In this document: positions 51,034 through 61,920 of the stretch, in pieces | Layout of the letters: the number at the start of each line of letters is the position of its first letter | Numbering within the stretch: the first letter of the stretch is position 1 | From: Oreocharis arfaki | Taxonomy: Eukaryota; Chordata; Aves; Passeriformes; Paramythiidae | Length of the DNA stretch: 64,000 nt | Assembly: GCA_013398015.1 (NCBI GenBank) | Contig: VZRR01002168.1 | Span: 387,907-451,906, forward strand | Reading direction: 5' to 3' | Position numbers and translations under genes: made by a program | The notes under the pieces: generated by a model | What the model saw: only the letters and a program-made list of their open reading frames with translations | Told to the model about the DNA's origin: nothing | Database searches by the model: none

Positions 51034-54000
51034 CTAGAATTAAAAAGACAGAGGTCATTACTTATCACCAGTGCAGTATTTCACTTTCACTAACATTTAT
51101 GAGGTTTTATTTACAGAACACTATGCGATGGTAAAGCAGCTATACAAAAATGAACATACCCATAATCTTTGATAGCTAAATAGAGATCCAAAAAATACTA
51201 TTAAAATTAAGAGGAGTCAGTGCAGTTTTTACTTTACGAAGTAATGCAGACATTTGCTTCTTGCTGCAATGTACAGAAGGGAAAAACTTGCACTGACAAC
51301 AACCCAGTCTTCTTACTGTTTAATCTACTTGAATGGAATTGCCTAATTAAAAACAAGTAACAAAAACCATAATCAGAGAGCTCAAAGAAGCTGGCCATCT
51401 AACGAAAAACAGTCTCACTACTTCATCTTTAAGAAAATAAAGACTTTCAAAGCTACTGAAAGACAAGTTCTGTCATTGGAAACAGTCAATTAAGGCAAGT
51501 TAATTCTCACAGTTAAGTCCGTTTTCAGTCTCCATCATGGTTCAGTTCAGCAAGCCAGAGGACACATGAACACAAGCTACAAAATCAGAACACACTTCTC
51601 TTCCTGATGGAGTGCATCCATTTTTTCTTTACTGCTGTACTAGTAGAGAGCTGTCTAAAAATACACTTGACAGATCTGGTGCTCTGAGAACACGGGTTCA
51701 TTAAGGCTTTAATTTTGAAAGGCTGAACTTAAGAACACTGAACAACTGCATTAGCTTAGATGGGTCACCTTCTGCAGTCCAGTGGAGTCCTCTTCAGTGT
51801 CATCAGGTAACAGGATGACCATACTAAGTTCTCTTCCGTCGTAAGGCAGCTCTAAAACACGGATCTTCTCTTCAGGGATGTACCCAAAATTGAATTTATT
51901 TTTCTGATACATCATTTTTACTGTCCTTCTTTCATTCTGGATGGATAAAAGGCACCAAAAGTAACAGTTAGAGAAATACTCATTTAAAGAACTGATAGGA
52001 AACAAGTAAGTTAAAATTGCATTTATGTAAACACTTTTCCTCCATTATAAAACTGCTTTTTTCAGACTTCTGCCTCCCTATTTAATAAGAGTTTCTTCTG
52101 AAGAAATAATGTGTTCATATTAGATTTGGTTCTCCTTTGGCTTCTATAGCACAGTCCTCACAGAAACTGAAACAGTTTCTTCAAATTGCTGTACCTTTGT
52201 ATTGTCCAAAAATTAAAAACGTTAAGCCAACAAAGATCAATTCTGTTTAGCATAAAGCAGAAGACTGCATACAGTAACTTGCAAGTCTATTAACATAAAC
52301 AGAATATAGAACAAGAAGACGGGGCTTAATCAAAATATCCTGTCATTTTAATACTGCTTACCTAGCACCACAGACACAGCTCCTAGCTGCTGATCTGCTG
52401 CCGACAGGAACTTCACTAGGTCCTGATCCATAGGTGAGAATTGTCCCTGATACTATTCCAGTAAGTGGAACAACAAATATCTTGCTGAACACAGAAAAAT
52501 ACTAAAATCCATAAAAAATATTTAAAATATTCATAAATGACTTGGTATTTCTTAATTATTATATCTGTAAGCAAAGCTTCACATTACTACCCATACTATT
52601 TGACCTCTCCATTACATACATCCTACCAAAACATATCTGTATTACCTTATTTAACCGAAATGGTGCATCAGTGGTGTTAGCTTCTTGAAACTTCTCTGCC
52701 CAGTTGGCTTTGAAATAAATAGCATTCACCAGTATCAGCTTGGTCATGCTATCAACTGAGCCTTCAGACAGCAGATTGGGGATTTTGCCTTCAGAGGCAG
52801 CAGAAAAAAGAAGGTCACAAAATCATGTTGTAAGTTGATGGCATATAAAATGTACATGGAGAAACTGATGCCATAGAAATACTACAAATATAAAACTAAT
52901 CTATTTCTGCAATAACATGTATTTTGGTACCAGTCCCTCTACTTCACCATGCTTTTTAATAGTACACACTACTGCAAGCGTTGATATACAGTGATTTGAG
53001 GAAAATGTAATATTGTTAGTTTAAACTTTCACATGCGACTCATCTACTCATCATACAAGAACTACGGAACACCCACATAAAGGAATCCTGAACTTAGAAA
53101 TAAATGTGCAATACGGACAAGGACTGACTAAAACAAATTCTCCAATTCATGAGTACAACTCTACGTTTAGGCATCTCTCCTGCACTCACAGCCTGAACAC
53201 AGAAAAAAAATGGAAAACTCTCAGGACTTATGGAACTGTTTAAATGTCTCAGGTAATTTCTTAGGTAAGTTCTGTTCGTGCATCAAATGAATATCCCAGG
53301 GTAGAACTAAACTTTTCTAAGAACAGCAGAGACTAAAGCCCATTCCTGCTCCCAAGATATAAAACACTGCCAGTTATTAATGAAAAAGTAGTTTACCTTC
53401 AGTTTTCTCCTCTACCCACTGGTTGATTTCTTTCCTGGCTTTATCACAAGCCTGAAGGAAATCAACTGTAGCCAAATCAGCTCCATACAATTTCCGTGTA
53501 TTAGTCAGGAAATCCTAGATTTTGGAATGATAAGAATAGCTTTCACTGCATGCAGATAAGAAAACATCTAATTATCAGGTAGATAAGGTGTATTCAGGTT
53601 GTCACCTGCTCTGAGGTGGGGCTCTAACAGTGTGCTTCTTCGGGGGGTTCTGAAGCTAACAGTTTTTTTCCCCACTCTTAGAGTAAGCCTCATAGTACAC
53701 CAGTCATGTCTGGAGCTGATGGGGTGCTTACTGCAGGTGTTGCAACATCTACCTCTCATTCTCCTGAAACAGGCTCAAGCACAGCTAGGATAAAACAAAA
53801 CTCTCCAAAGTAGCTGAAGAGGGACAAAAATATCAACCCAGTTGCACACAAAGTTATAATCCACTGGTAAAGAGGCACATTGTTAAAACGTATTGGAAAT
53901 TTCCTCCCAAAATACAGTGTTTTCAAAAATATTTAAGTGATGTGGTACTACTCCGGTAAAAACCCTAAGAAGCTGACTGCAACAGGAACAGAACTGGCTG

Positions 54001-57000
54001 CAACCTAAAAAGCTGGTTGCAACAGAGTGGGATGTTATGATAGTTACTGTAAACTAAGAACAGAGACAAGCGATTCTTCTCTTGAGGCCAAGCACAGCAG
54101 AAGTGAACAAGAAAAGAAAAGGGTTTGCTGTGTTACACCCTTTAGAGGAGAGGCACAGATGCCCACAGCTATGGAAATGCACATGGCAAGCATGCAATAC
54201 TTTTGTCAACTGCCCAGTAATGTTTAGAAATGCGCCTGGAAATAGTTCTACTCCATAAATACTCGAGCAGCTGCATTTTCCCCCCAGGTCCCACCACACG
54301 CCATCCCGATGTGCACCGGCAGAAAGCTGTAGGACTTCTCTCCAAAGAGCCGACTGGCCAGCCGTAACAGATAGGGAGCATTGCTTCTGTTTATATCCGT
54401 TGTCAGAGCCTGGAACCTTGAATGAACATCTTCAACTTTGTCAAGATGAAGCGTCTGAAATAAAAGAAGTGAACTAGCTGCTGTTAATACTGTCTTATAA
54501 GAATATACAGTGCCTCTGTAGGGTAGGGCTGATGCAGCAGGGCAGGATCCAGTAGGTAGGCTGAAAATGCAAAAAAGAAAAGGCTGGAAGCTGCTTAGAG
54601 ACTTCCATAAACCTCAAAGAATGAATCAAACTGCCGCTGGGTGCTATGCTGCCCATGTCATGTACTGTGCTCCTGGTTTTTACGCAGTCACAGATGAAGC
54701 TCTTGATCACAACTCTTCAGGGATGCACCCAAAATTAAATTTATTTTCAGATACAAATTAAATTTATTTTTCAGATACATCATTTTCACTGTCTTTCTTT
54801 CATTCTGGAGAGATAAAAAGTACCAAAAGTAACAGCTCTGTCTGCATTTCTGTGGGCCTCTGGGCCACTGGGCCCAAGACCTCATTCCCAGCAGAGGAAT
54901 CAAAAAGAGAGATGATGCCATGGAGACTCTTTTGCTTTCTCGGCTCCCCCTTTGGCCCAAGGGAACCTGTGGTTGTATATTTTCAGAATATACAATCAGT
55001 ACTAACACAGGTGAGGTATTAAGAAAACTTAGAGCAATTATCTTTTATATTTTTATGAAAATATAACTCCACAAATATATATACCCTTCATATATACATA
55101 TATATTTTTATAGATAAATATGTGTATAAAGAAAGAAAGTATTAGCTTTAAAATCAAATGCACTACAGCAATTTCTCTTTACCAGTACCTCCTTTTCCAG
55201 AGGCAAGCTGGCTGGCCAAGGCTTATAGATATGATGGCAGAAGCTGCCAGACCTCATAGACAGGGAAGGCTACACCAAAGCAGGGACATTCACATTCGAA
55301 CGTAAACCATGCATTTCCCAGTAGGGAAGACTGCCGTGAAGAAGTCATTGGATTCAAAGGAAAGCCTTCCTTTTCTCTCACTGGGTGTTTGGTCAGGCCT
55401 TGCTGACCACCTCGCTGCAAGCTGTGCTGTAGAGATGAATGACTGAGCAGGAACATCGCAGAGGCAATGTCACAATAGAATTATGATCCCGGAAACAAAT
55501 TTCTCTGTGCTTGCAAACAGCTCTCGACAGTTACTAATTGCTGCCTCTTTAATTAGCAGTGTGTTCCCAGGTGAAATATTATGGTACAGGAACATGCCCT
55601 GTTGAGGGTGACTGTGTTGAAAGACATTTATTTTCCCCCCAAGTTCCTTTTGCATGATTTCTGCTGTCAGTAGGTTTATCCTAGGCGGGGCTGTCAGTCT
55701 GATTACATGAAATATGTTCAAAGTCTGTTTGAACAAGCAGTGGGAAAGTAATTTTATTGAGTAAGCACAGCAACACTCAGCAGTATATAGCAGTTCCTCC
55801 TAAAGTCCAGAATACAAAGGTGAAATTATTCATAGGCAAATGCATGATGATGACTGCAATGAAGAGAGTCAAACACCCTTTCACAGGCGTTAGCCTAACA
55901 AGTGTGCAAAAATAAGAGTCCCTTCCATGACAGAGGTTTCAGGAGAAACTGGCACATTCCTACGTGCACCATTTTTGCAATTTANGTATTGGAAATTTCC
56001 TCCCAAAATACAGTGTTTTCAAAAATATTTAAGTGATGTGGTACTACTCCGGTAAAAACCCTAAGAAGCTGACTGCAACAGGAACAGAACTGGCTGCAAC
56101 CTAAAAAGCTGGTTGCAACAGAGTGGGATGTTATGATAGTTACTGTAAACTAAGAACAGAGACAAGCGATTCTTCTCTTGAGGCCAAGCACAGCAGAAGT
56201 GAACAAGAAAAGAAAAGGGTTTGCTGTGTTACACCCTTTAGAGGAGAGGCACAGATGCCCACAGCTATGGAAATGCACATGGCAAGCATGCAATACTTTT
56301 GTCAACTGCCCAGTAATGTTTAGAAATGCGCCTGGAAATAGTTCTACTCCATAAATACTCGAGCAGCTGCATTTTCCCCCTAGGTCCCACCACACGCCAT
56401 CCCGATGTGCACCACTGTACCGGCAGAAAGCTGTAGGACTTCTCTCCAAAGAGCCGACTGGCCAGCCGTAACAGATAGGGAGCATTGCTTCTGTTTATAT
56501 CCGTTGTCAGAGCCTGGAACCTTGAATGAACATCTTCAACTTTGTCAAGATGAAGCGTCTGAAATAAAAGAAGTGAACTAGCTGCTGTTAATACTGTCTT
56601 ATAAGAATATACAGTGCCTCTGTAGGGTAGGGCTGATGCAGCAGGGCAGGATCCAGTAGGTAGGCTGAAAACACAGAAAAGAAAAGGCTGGAAGCTGCTT
56701 AGAGACTTCTGTAAACCTCAAAGAATGAATCAAACTGCCCCTGGGTGCTACGCTGCCCATGTCAGCCACTTGTACTGTGCTCCTGGTTTTTACGCAGTCA
56801 CAGATGAAGCTCTTGATCACAACTCTTCAGGGATGCACCCAAAATTAAATTTATTTTCAGATACAAATTAAATTTATTTTTCAGATACATCATTTTCACT
56901 GTCTTTCTTTCATTCTGGAGAGATAAAAAGTACCAAAAGTAACAGCTCTGTCTGCATTTCTGTGGGCCTCTGGGCCACTGGGCCCAAGACCTCATTCCCA

Positions 57001-58847
57001 GCTGAGGAATCAAAAAGAGAGATGATGCCATGGAGACTCTTTTGCTTTCTCGGCTCCCCCTTTGGCCCAAGGGAACCTGTGGTTGTATATTTTCAGAATA
57101 TACAATCAGTACTAACACAGGTGAGGTATTAAGAAAACTTAGAGCAATTATCTTTTATATTTTTATGAAAATATAACTCCACAAATATATATACCCTTCA
57201 TATATATTTTTATAGATAAATATGTGTATAAAGAAAGAAAGTATTAGCTTTAAAATCAAATGCACTACAGCAATTTCTCTTTACCAGTACCTCCTTTTCC
57301 AGAGGCAAGCTGGCTGGCCAAGGCTTATAGATATGATAGCAGAAGCTGCCAGACCTCATAGACAGGGAAGGCTACACCAAAGCAGGGACATTCACATTCG
57401 AACGTAAACCATGCATTTCCCAGTAGGGAAGACTGCCGTGAAGAAGTCATTGGATTCAAAGGAAAGCCTTCCTTTTCTCTCACTGGGTGTTTGGTCAGGC
57501 CTTGCTGACCACCTCGCTGCAAGCTGTGCTGTAGAGATGAATGACTGAGCAGGAACATCGCAGAGGCAATGTTACAATAGAATTATGATCCCGGAAACAA
57601 ATTTCTCTGTGCTTGCAAACAGCTCTCGACAGTTACTAATTGCTGCCTCTTTAATTAGCAGTGTGTTCCCAGGTGAAATATTATGGTACAGGAACATGCC
57701 CTGTTGAGGGTGACTGTGTTGAAAGACATTTATTTTCCCCCCAAGTTCCTTTTGCATGATTTCTGCTGTCAGTAGGTTTATCCTAGGCGGGGCTGTCAGT
57801 CTGATTACATGAAATATGTTCAAAGTCTGTTTGAACAAGCAGTGGGAAAGTAATTTTATTGAGTAAGCACAGCAACACTCAGCAGTATATAGCAGTTCCT
57901 CCTAAAGTCCAGAATACAAAGGTGAAATTATTCATAGGCAAATGCATGATGATGACTGCAATGAAGAGAGTCAAACACCCTTTCACAGGCGTTAGCCTAA
58001 CAAGTGTGCAAAAATAAGAGTCCCTTCCATGACAGAGGTTTCAGGAGAAACTGGCACATTCCTACGTGCACCATTTTTGCAATTTATAAGGAGGGTTTTT
58101 TTTTAAATTACGCTGCCTAACCTAAGGCTACAGTAAGGATAAGCATGCAGCCTTAGCTCCTTGGAGATATCCCAGTGCCTGGCTGTTAGTAAGAGATTGA
58201 TACTTAGGTAGCATCACCATGTATCATCATAGCTGTTACACTTTAGATATAAAACTATAGATCGCTACTGTGTTTTTCATAAAACATAATTATCAACGAT
58301 GAGCAGACCATTGGTGATCTTGTGTTACAAAGTAATAGTTTGTCAAAATGTCTCATGAAAACTCACAAAGCCTTGCTGCTGGAAATTATGATCAATTTAA
58401 AAGGAGACTGAATAATGCAATTAGTTTCCTCCTTCAAGAATTAACAAGGGAAATTAAATGAGCAACGAGTGCCACAGAAAATATAGGCAGACGGCTCTGG
58501 AGCAGGGTAGGCAGAGGGTGACTAACTGCAGAGTCTGAGGAAGACACAGTGTGCATGACAAATCTTGTCCTGTGCACATAAAAATACCCTCATTTCATCT
58601 TCCCGCCTCTATAACAAAACCATTTCCAATGTAAATAAAATATAAAATTAATGACATTTTATTTTACTAACCTTTAACACCTGGGCTTCTGTATTACCTT
58701 TGGCCCCCAAAAGGACCATGGCCAGAGCAGCAGAGATACTGACAGGAGAAAAGAAGACATTTCCTGTTGGGTTGGCCTCACTGAATCTTCTGAGCAGATC
58801 AAGTGCAAATCTGCTGTTGGCAGTAGGCAGGTTCTCCATGGTTATAG
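50632..58847 (-). CDS. SERPINB1: SERPINB1 gene model: leukocyte elastase inhibitor
   Basis: Minus-strand exons: 58847-58672 (ATG at 58,839), exon 3 at 56558-56421 and again at 54454-54317, 53514-53397, 52788-52646, 51936-51769, 51033-50632. Using one copy of exon 3 the product is 378 residues, against 379 for human SERPINB1, and it aligns along its whole length. SERPINB1 is an intracellular clade B serpin that inhibits neutrophil elastase, cathepsin G and proteinase 3. It has no cleaved signal peptide, as is usual for clade B. The hinge GTEAAAATAG is intact, so it should be inhibitory; the reactive loop reads GIAMLCMFIEEDF where human has GIATFCMLMPEENF. The serpin signature FNADHPFLFFIRH follows. 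The exon 3 region is duplicated and intron 2 holds a broken exon 6 copy. Confidence 0.95.
51769..51936 (-). CDS. SERPINB1: SERPINB1 exon 6
   Basis: The 168-bp phase-0 exon encodes NERRTVKMMYQKNKFNFGYI, then RVLELPYDGRELSMVILLPD and STGLQK. Acceptor ATCCAG/AATGAA, donor CAGAAG/GTGACC. A decayed copy lies in intron 2. Confidence 0.97.
52646..52788 (-). CDS. SERPINB1: SERPINB1 exon 5
   Basis: The 143-bp exon completes a split Gly codon and encodes KIPNLLSEGSVDSMTKLILV, NAIYFKANWAEKFQ and APFRLNK. NAIYFK-NW is the conserved serpin breach/strand motif. Acceptor TCTGAAG/GCAAAA, donor AATAAG/GTAATA. Confidence 0.96.
53397..53514 (-). CDS. SERPINB1: SERPINB1 exon 4
   Basis: This 118-bp exon encodes DFLTNTRKLYGADLATVDFL, QACDKARKEINQWVEEKTE and the first base of a split Gly codon. 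INQWVE is the conserved helix-F motif. Acceptor ATCTAG/GATTTC, donor CTGAAG/GTAAAC. Confidence 0.96.
54317..54454 (-). CDS. SERPINB1: SERPINB1 exon 3, copy 1
   Basis: The 138-bp phase-0 exon encodes 46 residues, TLHLDKVEDVHSRFQALTTD, then APYLLRLASRLFGEKSYSFL and P, matching human exon 3 in length and position. Acceptor TTTCAG/ACGCTT. The donor reads CTGCCG/GTGCAC because 8 bp present in copy 2 are absent here. Both copies are phase 0, so a transcript using both would insert 46 extra residues. Confidence 0.85.
54711..54835 (-). pseudogene. broken SERPINB1 exon 6 relic, copy 1
   Basis: Minus-strand sequence matches the true exon 6 and its upstream intron edge: an acceptor-like CTCTCCAG, then NERKTVKMMYLKNKFN, after which a 23-24 bp internal tandem duplication (two AAATTAAATTTATTTT-type units on the plus strand) breaks the frame. 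Similarity stops soon after the CCTGAAGAG corresponding to IPEE. It lies upstream of exon 3 in transcription order, so it cannot act as exon 6 of this gene. Confidence 0.85.
56421..56558 (-). CDS. SERPINB1: SERPINB1 exon 3, copy 2
   Basis: The 138-bp coding sequence appears identical to that of copy 1. The donor here is CTGCCG/GTACAG followed by TGGTGCAC, so the extra 8 bp change the donor from GTGCAC to GTACAG. This is likely the ancestral arrangement, but both donors are weak at intron positions +4 and +5. Confidence 0.9.
56821..56945 (-). pseudogene. broken SERPINB1 exon 6 relic, copy 2
   Basis: This is the same decayed exon 6 fragment as at 54.7-54.8 kb, carried by the second duplication copy with the same internal 23-24 bp duplication. 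The break therefore predates the 2.1 kb duplication, or the two are alleles. Confidence 0.85.
58672..58847 (-). CDS. SERPINB1: SERPINB1 exon 2: start codon and N-terminus
   Basis: After a TTTTTCAG acceptor and eight untranslated bases, ATG at 58,839-58,837 (context ACCATGG, a strong Kozak match) opens 56 codons: MENLPTANSRFALDLLRRFS, then NPTGNVFFSPVSISAALAMV, ending AQVLK. Donor TTAAAG/GTTAGT. FSPVSIS is the conserved serpin motif. Confidence 0.97.
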
Positions 58848-60207
58848 CTGAAAAATAAAACAGTTGATAAGGGCCCTGGGAAACATTCTTTAAACAACTT
58901 GTCTAACCTTACGTGACTCACACAGCAAAGACTGGATTAAACTGGATGAAGCTGCTTACAGAAATAGCAAGAATATCATTGTCAGTGCACCTTATTCTCA
59001 AAAAAANAAAAAAAAAGTCACATTGGAAAAGCAGGGGATTTTTCCCATGTTAATTGTATTCTTCAACCTTCTTTATCATACTAACTTTAAAGACATTATT
59101 TAAAAGTAATTCTTGCCTGCAGATCTGAAATTGGAAGTATATATGCCGGTAGGACTGCAAAAGTCCCCCAGCCTCATAGACCCCGCACACACCATACTGC
59201 TCCCTCCGGCAGCATTCCCTCTGCTCCTCTAGCCTCATCCTGCACAGAGGACATTCGAAATATGTGCTCAGGGGCACTCAGACTCCTCTCAGCAACCTGC
59301 CCGTCCTCATGGCACAAAACCTACGTCCCTGAGCTCTGTCAACCCTGCCAAAGGCTTCGGTGCTCGCTAGCTTTCAGCAGTGGAGGGCACCGCTGTCCCC
59401 CGCCCGCACTGCCGAGAGCATGGGAGCTGCCTGCCCGCCGCGTCCAGGACCATCGAGGCACGGGCGGGGAGCCCGGGGCTCTGGGAGCTGCCGGTGACCT
59501 ACCGACCGGAGAGGACCCAAGAGAAGCGCAGAACAGACTTCAGGGCTGACGCTGAGCAGCGATGCATTTTGGGGAGATGCTCGCGAGCAGGCCCTTGGAG
59601 CAGGGTGAAAGGCGCAAGGGGCGGGTCAGGCACAAAACCCCACCCAAGGGCAGTGGCGGTACCGCTGGATGCTGTGCAACCTTCCTGCTCGCCTAGCTCA
59701 GATTCCGGCTGCTCTGTGCTTGCTTGCAGCCGGACTCTTGTTTTTTCCTCCTCCGGACCCAAATGCGTGGAGGAGTTTACACCAAAATTTGGGTATTTCC
59801 TGCACAGTCTTTCTACAGCAATTGCAAAATACCACTATCGGCTTCCTCCGCGCCAGACAGATAAACACCCGGCAGCTTTGCGACGTTCTTATCGAGCTCT
59901 AGGCTAAAGAAAGCCCACCAACACCCCTGGAAATACCCAAACCCAAGCCCCAAGGCGTACTTTCACTTTCGTTTACCTTCACTGCGCAAGCCTTTCACCC
60001 AAACCAGCTGTTCGACAATGCCCACCCCCGGCGCCCGAGAAGCGCCCCCCGCCCCGCGCAGACCCTGCCGCTGGGGATAGGGGGGATGGGGGGGGGATGT
60101 CCCCTTCTCGTCCCGTTACCTCCCCTTTCCCGCAGGATGCCCCGGGGGCAGGGGCGGGGACAGCCCCGCGGAGCCCCAGCGCAGCCAAGGGCCGCTTGGC
60201 CGCCTAC
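58848..60207 (-). other. SERPINB1: SERPINB1 intron 1
   Basis: About 1.36 kb between the proposed untranslated exon 1 and exon 2. It includes an A-run with an ambiguous base at 59,007 and most of the CpG island, with an ISRE-like site. No coding exon is supported in the GC-rich open frames here. Confidence 0.55.
59959..59974 (-). promoter_or_regulatory. ISRE/IRF-type element
   Basis: The minus strand reads AAACGAAAGTGAAAGT, containing GAAAGTGAAA, which matches the IRF-binding consensus GAAANNGAAA. It lies in the CpG island, about 230 bp inside intron 1. Interferon or IRF control of SERPINB1 is an inference from this site alone. Confidence 0.5.
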
Positions 60208-60265
60208 CTGCCGGGCAGCGCGGAGCGGAGCGGGACGGGATGGGACGGATCGGAAGGAGCCGAGC
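60208..60265 (-). other. SERPINB1: proposed SERPINB1 untranslated exon 1 (5' end uncertain)
   Basis: A strong donor, CCGGCAG then GTAGGCGG, occurs at 60,208/60,207 on the minus strand within the CpG island. Clade B serpin genes usually have a short non-coding first exon spliced to the ATG exon, and this donor fits that. The transcription start is not visible, so the upstream limit is nominal. Confidence 0.5.
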
Positions 60266-60270
60266 TGCGC

Positions 60271-60290
60271 AGTGACACCGCGGTGTCACT
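60271..60290. promoter_or_regulatory. 20-bp perfect palindrome in the SERPINB1 promoter
   Basis: AGTGACACCGCGGTGTCACT is its own reverse complement. The half-site GGTGTCAC recurs once more about 50 bp further right. It sits next to the presumed transcription start and could bind a dimeric factor; the GGTGT half-site loosely recalls T-box sites. Confidence 0.55.
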
Positions 60291-60400
60291 CGCGGGGACC
60301 CCGCCGGGGCGGGAAGGGGGCGGGACGGCCGGTGTCACCCCGCGGCCACTCCTGTTCGGGTGTCCCCGGTTTCCCGGCGAAGAGACGAGGGAGCTTCGGG

Positions 60401-61920
60401 AGTGGGATGAACCAACAACTCCCCACCTTGAGCCAGCGGTAAGAGATCCGGGTGTTTTAAACCCGTGGGACAAGCACACCCCGGCTGCCTAGGGAGGCTC
60501 GTCTCTGCCTTCCGACCCAGTGTCTCTATTTACACTTATGTTTTATAAAGTTATTTTGCGCTTTTCTTTTTTTTTTTTCATTTCAAAGAAAGTAACTGCA
60601 TGGAGAGTTTTCTTTGGTTTATCGCGATCTTTGGTCTCCATCAGCTCTCGGTCTGGCTCCCAGGACATCCCTACCCATACTGCCCATATTGGTTTCAGGC
60701 ACATAGCACCAGCCCTATAACTGGAGTGTACGGCATGCTTCCTGGTGACGAAACTGTTGCGTCTCATCCCTGTCCCCTGCTAATAATACTTTCATTTGTG
60801 TCACCTGAGACAGCTGAGTTACTGTGCACTGAGTAAGGGAGAGGCCCATCTATCACCTTTCGGGTAATGTCTACCAAGCACTGATTTGAAGCTGTGCAAG
60901 AATCCAAGAGGAAGTATTGCAATCCTGCCCAGAAAAAAACGATTAACCAGGGACCCCCTTGCTATAAATCCTTTCAAGGCTCACCACTAATGTATGGCAA
61001 CCCAAGTAAGCACACCTCGGGTTTCACTAGCCAGAAAAATCTTGTGTTTGGAATTCATCACTAAACAAGTTTCATAGAACCTGCTACAACAATAAATAAT
61101 TGGGGTTTGAGGAAGACTGGTTAAAAATGCACTACTTATAGTGCAAAACATAATCAGACCACTACAACACTTGCAGTTCTTATATTATTTCAAAAACAGA
61201 AAGCACAAGAAACATCCTTGTGTTAGGAAACTTGTTTCAGCTTTGTCTTTAGTATTCTACAGTTAAACTACATTCTTTGTTAAAGGACCAGAACCAGGTG
61301 ACAGGGAATGAACTCAAGACCTCCTGTGGTGATGGTTCTTACCCCATAAACACCCTGTAAGGACATCTGCTACGAAAACGTTCTTGCCTAAATGCTGCTC
61401 CAGTTATTAGCCAAAAACCCACATCTGGGCAGGATGCTCAGCATTACCTGGAACAGGCTGCCAAACACTCCTTTCAACTCCAGGCAATCTATCAAGGAAC
61501 TCAATGCATGAGACTGGAAGGTAAAAGGGGAAGGCAGCTACAAATGGGCTCCAGCCTTGTCTCAAGCAAAAATAACTTCTTCTCTCCCATGGGCTGTCAC
61601 TGCCTGACTCTGCCTGCTGGACACCAAAAGTGAAGTCAAGCACAGAGGAAGCGCTCAGAGAACAAGGAGGATGGTTCTCGTGTCAGCAAGAAGCTGGACA
61701 CCTCTGCACCCAGGTGCAGGGGCAAGAGGGGTAGGACATGGCAGGTGCTGTGTTTGTCTCAGCAGCTCTGTTATTCCTGCCAAGCCCCAGATCAAGACCA
61801 CAGAAGACGGTTCAGGCACGGCTGAGAGAGACAATTACTGCAAAAGGAGTCACCTTGCTCTAGGCAAATGTAAATTCACTGAAAGTGTGAGGGCACCTAT
61901 GCTGCCCAGACACCTCCTCC
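60401..61920. other. intergenic DNA / 3' UTR of the SERPINB6-like gene
   Basis: No supported coding exon. The part next to 61,920 should be 3' UTR of the SERPINB6-like gene, but I did not find a convincing polyadenylation signal. Short open frames here show no domain similarity. Confidence 0.5.

Larger units (their letters stand above)
53890..55984 (+). repeat. tandem duplication, copy 1 (2,095 bp)
   Basis: Copy 1 starts GTATTGGAAATTTCC and ends TTTTTGCAATTTA, directly before the ambiguous base at 55,985. It matches copy 2 except for roughly a dozen substitutions and three short indels, including an 8-bp difference at the exon 3 donor and an AT-repeat length change near 55.1 kb. It carries one exon 3 and one broken exon 6 of SERPINB1. 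Confidence 0.95.
55986..58086 (+). repeat. tandem duplication, copy 2 (2,101 bp)
   Basis: Copy 2 begins with the base after the N at 55,985 and ends at 58,086, after which single-copy sequence resumes. The copy borders and the N coincide exactly, which points to an assembly join of two haplotypes, though a recent real duplication cannot be excluded. Confidence 0.95.
59300..60400 (-). promoter_or_regulatory. SERPINB1: CpG-island promoter of SERPINB1
   Basis: CpG-dense sequence upstream of the first SERPINB1 coding exon. The likely core is around 60.2-60.3 kb, just upstream of the proposed exon 1 donor. It could also serve a divergent plus-strand transcript, but none is evident. Confidence 0.65.

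Noticed and set aside
59380..60492. Several GC-rich plus-strand open frames of 77-175 codons in the SERPINB1 CpG island
   Set aside because: High GC removes stop codons by chance; sequences are low-complexity Pro/Arg/Gly with no domains.
61407..61643. Possible CR1 fragment (CAGCCTGTTCCAGG-like word on the minus strand)
   Set aside because: Only a short word resembles CR1; the 3' tail repeats and extended similarity are missing.
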